39,110 bases of DNA from an uncultured Chloroflexota bacterium (GTDB lineage: Bacteria; Chloroflexota; Dehalococcoidia; Lucifugimonadales; GCA-002694895): contig CATLOZ010000006.1 of NCBI GenBank assembly GCA_950054395.1, forward strand, positions 1-39,110, in the 5' to 3' direction. Below, piece by piece: positions 37,034 through 39,110 of the stretch. The notes under the pieces are model-generated. The model saw only the letters and a list, made by a program, of their open reading frames with translations. It was not told the DNA's origin and searched no databases. The translations under genes and the position numbers were made by a program. The stretch's first letter is position 1. Every line of letters starts with the position of its first letter.

Positions 37034-37810
37034 TTAAATCCCCATTATGTTATATCCTGAATCAACATGTAATATCTCTCCGGTTATACCTGAACTCATA
37101 TCTGAAAGTAAAAATAAAGCTGAGTTTGCAACTTCATCCAATGTAATATTTCTTTTTAAAGGAGATTTTTCTGAAGCTGCCTTTTCCATGATTTTATAAC
37201 CTTGAATTACTCTAGAAGAAAGTGTGGCAACCGGACCTGCAGAAACAGCATTCACTCTTATTTTTGATTCCCCTAATGTATAAGCAATTTGTCTGACTTC
37301 GTGTTCAAGAGCTGCCTTAGCTGTTCCCATGACATTATATCCAGGAAAGACTTTTTCAGAAGCTTGGAATGTAAATGTTATAATACTTCCTTGTTCATTC
37401 ATAATTTGCCTTGCCCCGTTACAAAGAGATATGAAAGAATATGCACTAATATCCATTGCAAGTTTAAATCCATTTCTGCTTAGACTAAGATAATCCCCGC
37501 CTAATTCGTTTTTATCAGCCATAGCTATACTGTGCACTAGCATATCAATCTTTTGATTAGCATTATTTAAATTAGCATATAATTTACTTATGTCATTATC
37601 ATTTGATACATCACATTCTATAATCATAGGGTTGTAATTCCATTCCGATACTAACTTTAATAAATTTTCTTTCATTTTTTCCCCATAAACGGAAAAGATT
37701 ATCTTGGCTCCAGATTTATGTAATTTATTTGCAGTATGCCAAGCTATACTTCTGTGATTAGAAAAACCAAATATTAATGCAGTTTTATTATTTAAATTTA
37801 TTTCAAACAC
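37034..37810 (-). CDS. fabI: Enoyl-ACP reductase FabI-like SDR
   Basis: This 258-residue divergent SDR has the FabI cofactor motif (IFGFSNHRSIAW, about 13-24) and the catalytic segment PGYNVMGTAKAALE (Tyr158, Lys165). FabI reduces enoyl-ACP in fatty acid synthesis with NADH. At the position of E. coli Tyr146 the protein has Phe148 (TFTFQASEK). That Tyr is strongly conserved in canonical FabI, so this may be a variant or a paralogue with a different substrate, as its location in a catabolic-like operon also hints. The start is a GTG at 37810 with GAGAG upstream. It follows the DapA-family gene by 55 bases. Confidence 0.75.
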   Translation of the reverse strand: MFEINLNNKTALIFGFSNHRSIAWHTANKLHKSGAKIIFSVYGEKMKENLLKLVSEWNYNPMIIECDVSNDNDISKLYANLNNANQKIDMLVHSIAMADKNELGGDYLSLSRNGFKLAMDISAYSFISLCNGARQIMNEQGSIITFTFQASEKVFPGYNVMGTAKAALEHEVRQIAYTLGESKIRVNAVSAGPVATLSSRVIQGYKIMEKAASEKSPLKRNITLDEVANSALFLLSDMSSGITGEILHVDSGYNIMGI

Positions 37811-37865
37811 ATTTTCTCTCTTTGGTTAATGTTAATTAAGATGTAATAAAAAAATAAATTTAAAA

Positions 37866-38786
37866 TCAAAATTTGTTATCCCCTGAAGTAACATCAATAG
37901 GTTTATTAAATAAACTGTTTAAGTTTTTGATAGCTGTAATTACTTTGGTTTTTTCATTTTTAGATAAGTATGGCAGAGGTGGGATTGGTGATCCGCAATC
38001 TATATTTAATCTATAAGATATTATTTCTTTTATAGTAGCATGCATATCAAAATCTCTTATTATATTTGAGAATTGAGTTGCATTTTCTTGTGCTTTAATT
38101 GATTGGTCAAGTTTTTTATTTTTAAACAGATTCCAGATTTCTACCCATAATTCAGGAGCTGCATTAAGCGGACCATCAATACATCCTGAAGCGCCAAGTG
38201 TTAAAGCAGGTAGCATTAATGTTGCATTACCAATAAAACATGATAGGCCAAGTTTGACAAAACCTCTTAGGTCTGTGAATTTTGGGCCAGAATGTTTTAA
38301 TCCTGCTACATTAGGGATTTCAGTACTGATCATATTCATTGTTTCGGGAGTAATTTCTGTTCCAGTAGATTGAGGTAAATTATATACAAAGAATGGTAAA
38401 TTACCAGATGCATCTGATATAGCTTTATAGTGGTTTATTATAGTATTTATGGATGGCCCATAAAAAAATGGTGGGACTGCGCAAATAGCATGTGCGCCAG
38501 AATCTGCTGCTGAGTATGCCAAATCTTGAGATGTTTTTGTTGTTAAGGAGCCTACATGTGCAATGATTTTTGCTCTATCATTACTTTGATTCACTGCAGA
38601 TTTTATTACTCTTTTTATATCTTCAGGGTTTACATAAACGCTTTCCCCGGTTCCACCTGACACCCAAAATCCATGTACTCCTGCTTGAATATTGAATTCA
38701 ACTACTTTCCTAAATTCTTCTTCTTTTAATTTATTTGTTTCGTCCAAAGGGGTTATGATAGCTGGGTAAACACCTTCAAATTCCAT
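37866..38786 (-). CDS. DapA/N-acetylneuraminate lyase-family aldolase
   Basis: This 306-residue TIM-barrel aldolase of the dihydrodipicolinate synthase family has the Schiff-base lysine in VAGLKHSGPKF (Lys164), the catalytic tyrosine in FFVYNLPQSTG (Tyr135) and the substrate loop SGGTGES. Members condense or cleave pyruvate with an aldehyde (DapA, NanA, KDG aldolase, and others). Gly-Gly-Thr-Gly in place of the DapA GTTGES, plus the operon context, argue against lysine biosynthesis. GAGGTAAAAT precedes the ATG. It is the first gene of the leftward seven-gene operon. Together with the nearby SelA-like lyases, a 2-keto-3-deoxy acid cleavage is conceivable. Confidence 0.85.
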   Translation of the reverse strand: MEFEGVYPAIITPLDETNKLKEEEFRKVVEFNIQAGVHGFWVSGGTGESVYVNPEDIKRVIKSAVNQSNDRAKIIAHVGSLTTKTSQDLAYSAADSGAHAICAVPPFFYGPSINTIINHYKAISDASGNLPFFVYNLPQSTGTEITPETMNMISTEIPNVAGLKHSGPKFTDLRGFVKLGLSCFIGNATLMLPALTLGASGCIDGPLNAAPELWVEIWNLFKNKKLDQSIKAQENATQFSNIIRDFDMHATIKEIISYRLNIDCGSPIPPLPYLSKNEKTKVITAIKNLNSLFNKPIDVTSGDNKF

Positions 38787-38824
38787 ATTTTACCTCACAT
38801 TGAATTTATTTATATTAAATATTT

Positions 38825-38852
38825 ATTATAGATTAAATTATAAATCTATAAT
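38825..38852. promoter_or_regulatory. AT-rich inverted repeat upstream of the seven-gene operon
   Basis: ATTATAGATT (38825-38834) and AATCTATAAT (38843-38852) are perfect 10-base inverted arms around an 8-base loop. It lies 39 bases upstream of the DapA-family start, in the 152-base gap before the truncated deacetylase gene. It could be an operator for the operon or a weak terminator for the upstream gene. Confidence 0.35.
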
Positions 38853-38938
38853 TTGTAAATCACCAGAAATTAATTAGTGAAAGATTTTTAGATCGTTATA
38901 TTGATTTATTTTACTTTTATTTGTTAGGTTTTTTGAAG

Positions 38939-39088
38939 TTATCTTCTTAAAGATATTCTTTTAAAAGTATCTGCGTATTGTACTCCTTTTTCTCTCCCTC
39001 TTGTTTTTCTCCATTCACCTACTCTTTCTTTTACTTCTTCTTTGGATCTTCCTCCCATTTGTGATTTATGGCTGTAGAGTGCGTCTAT
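38939..39088 (-). CDS. PIG-L/LmbE-family deacetylase, C-terminal fragment (contig-end truncation)
   Basis: This minus-strand reading frame runs open from the contig end to a TAA, giving 49 residues that contain DALYSHKSQMGG and end with GVQYADTFKRISLRR. The HKSQ segment and YA-x-x-F near the C-terminus match the end of PIG-L/LmbE-type N-acetylglucosaminyl or related deacetylases, where an AHxSQ segment and YAEAF occur. The rest of the gene lies beyond the contig. The next gene starts 153 bases downstream. The call rests on these two short motifs, from memory. Confidence 0.55.
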   Translation of the reverse strand: MDALYSHKSQMGGRSKEEVKERVGEWRKTRGREKGVQYADTFKRISLRR

Positions 39089-39110
39089 AGATCGGAAGAG
39101 CGTCGTGTAG
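39089..39110. other. Illumina TruSeq adapter sequence (artefact, not genomic)
   Basis: The final 22 bases begin AGATCGGAAGAGCGTCGTGT, the standard Illumina TruSeq adapter. They interrupt the deacetylase fragment. The bases should be trimmed, and any ORF running through them is chimeric. Confidence 0.97.

Noticed and set aside
37866-38786. Lysine-biosynthesis DapA
   Set aside because: The Schiff-base lysine is present, but the loop and gene context do not match a dap cluster, so only the superfamily is called.

Overview
The window is an AT-rich bacterial chromosomal contig (GC roughly 30% by eye) with very tight gene packing. I see no tRNA, rRNA, CRISPR array, insertion sequence, phage gene or integrase. 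Several features suggest a streamlined marine Chloroflexota lineage such as SAR202: a family 5 solute-binding lipoprotein with a long Ala/Pro linker, a DnaG zinc ribbon with C-x3-C spacing, the DUF3090/SCO1664-family pair, and a mix of house-keeping and 2-oxo/amino-acid catabolic genes. This assignment is inferred from memory of those families and was not tested by phylogeny. No gene-free stretch exceeds 300 bases; the longest are 1272-1466, 3267-3433 and 38787-38938, and what they hold is listed.

Layout. 48-5778: an MFS exporter (-), then a peptide-type ABC importer (binding protein, two permeases) and a small membrane protein (+). 5789-7963: a tRNA hydroxylase TrhO and a metal-dependent amidohydrolase (-). 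8106-9860: a split transketolase (+), ending in a strong hairpin shared with a convergent small lipoprotein (-). 10463-12524: the two ATPases of a peptide ABC importer (-), probably serving the importer at the left. 12617-21369: core replication, transcription and proline genes (SDR, ligA, dnaG-rpoD, proBA). 21467-29938: an inositol-monophosphatase-family protein, the SCO1664/DUF3090 pair, a 3-hydroxyisobutyrate-dehydrogenase-family enzyme, GNAT, Nudix, SppA, then acpS-nnrDE-ubiE (-) and folD (+).

29940-38786 is the most interesting part. Two head-to-tail copies of a PLP-dependent SelA-like lyase gene and an Ldh_2-family dehydrogenase gene run rightward. They face a leftward seven-gene operon: DapA-family aldolase, FabI-like reductase, two-subunit ThDP decarboxylase resembling sulfopyruvate/phosphonopyruvate decarboxylase (ComD/ComE), class IV aminotransferase, a 59-aa AtzG-like subunit missed by the ORF track, and an amidase. 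Together these enzymes could process an unusual amino acid, sulfonate or phosphonate through 2-oxo-acid intermediates; the substrate cannot be read from sequence.

The right end carries the C-terminal 49 codons of a probable PIG-L/LmbE deacetylase (-), followed by 22 bases of Illumina TruSeq adapter, which is not genomic sequence. The two SelA-like copies form an abutting duplication of about 1.19 kb, identical over 1173 bp by my reading. That may be a recent real duplication but should be checked against reads.
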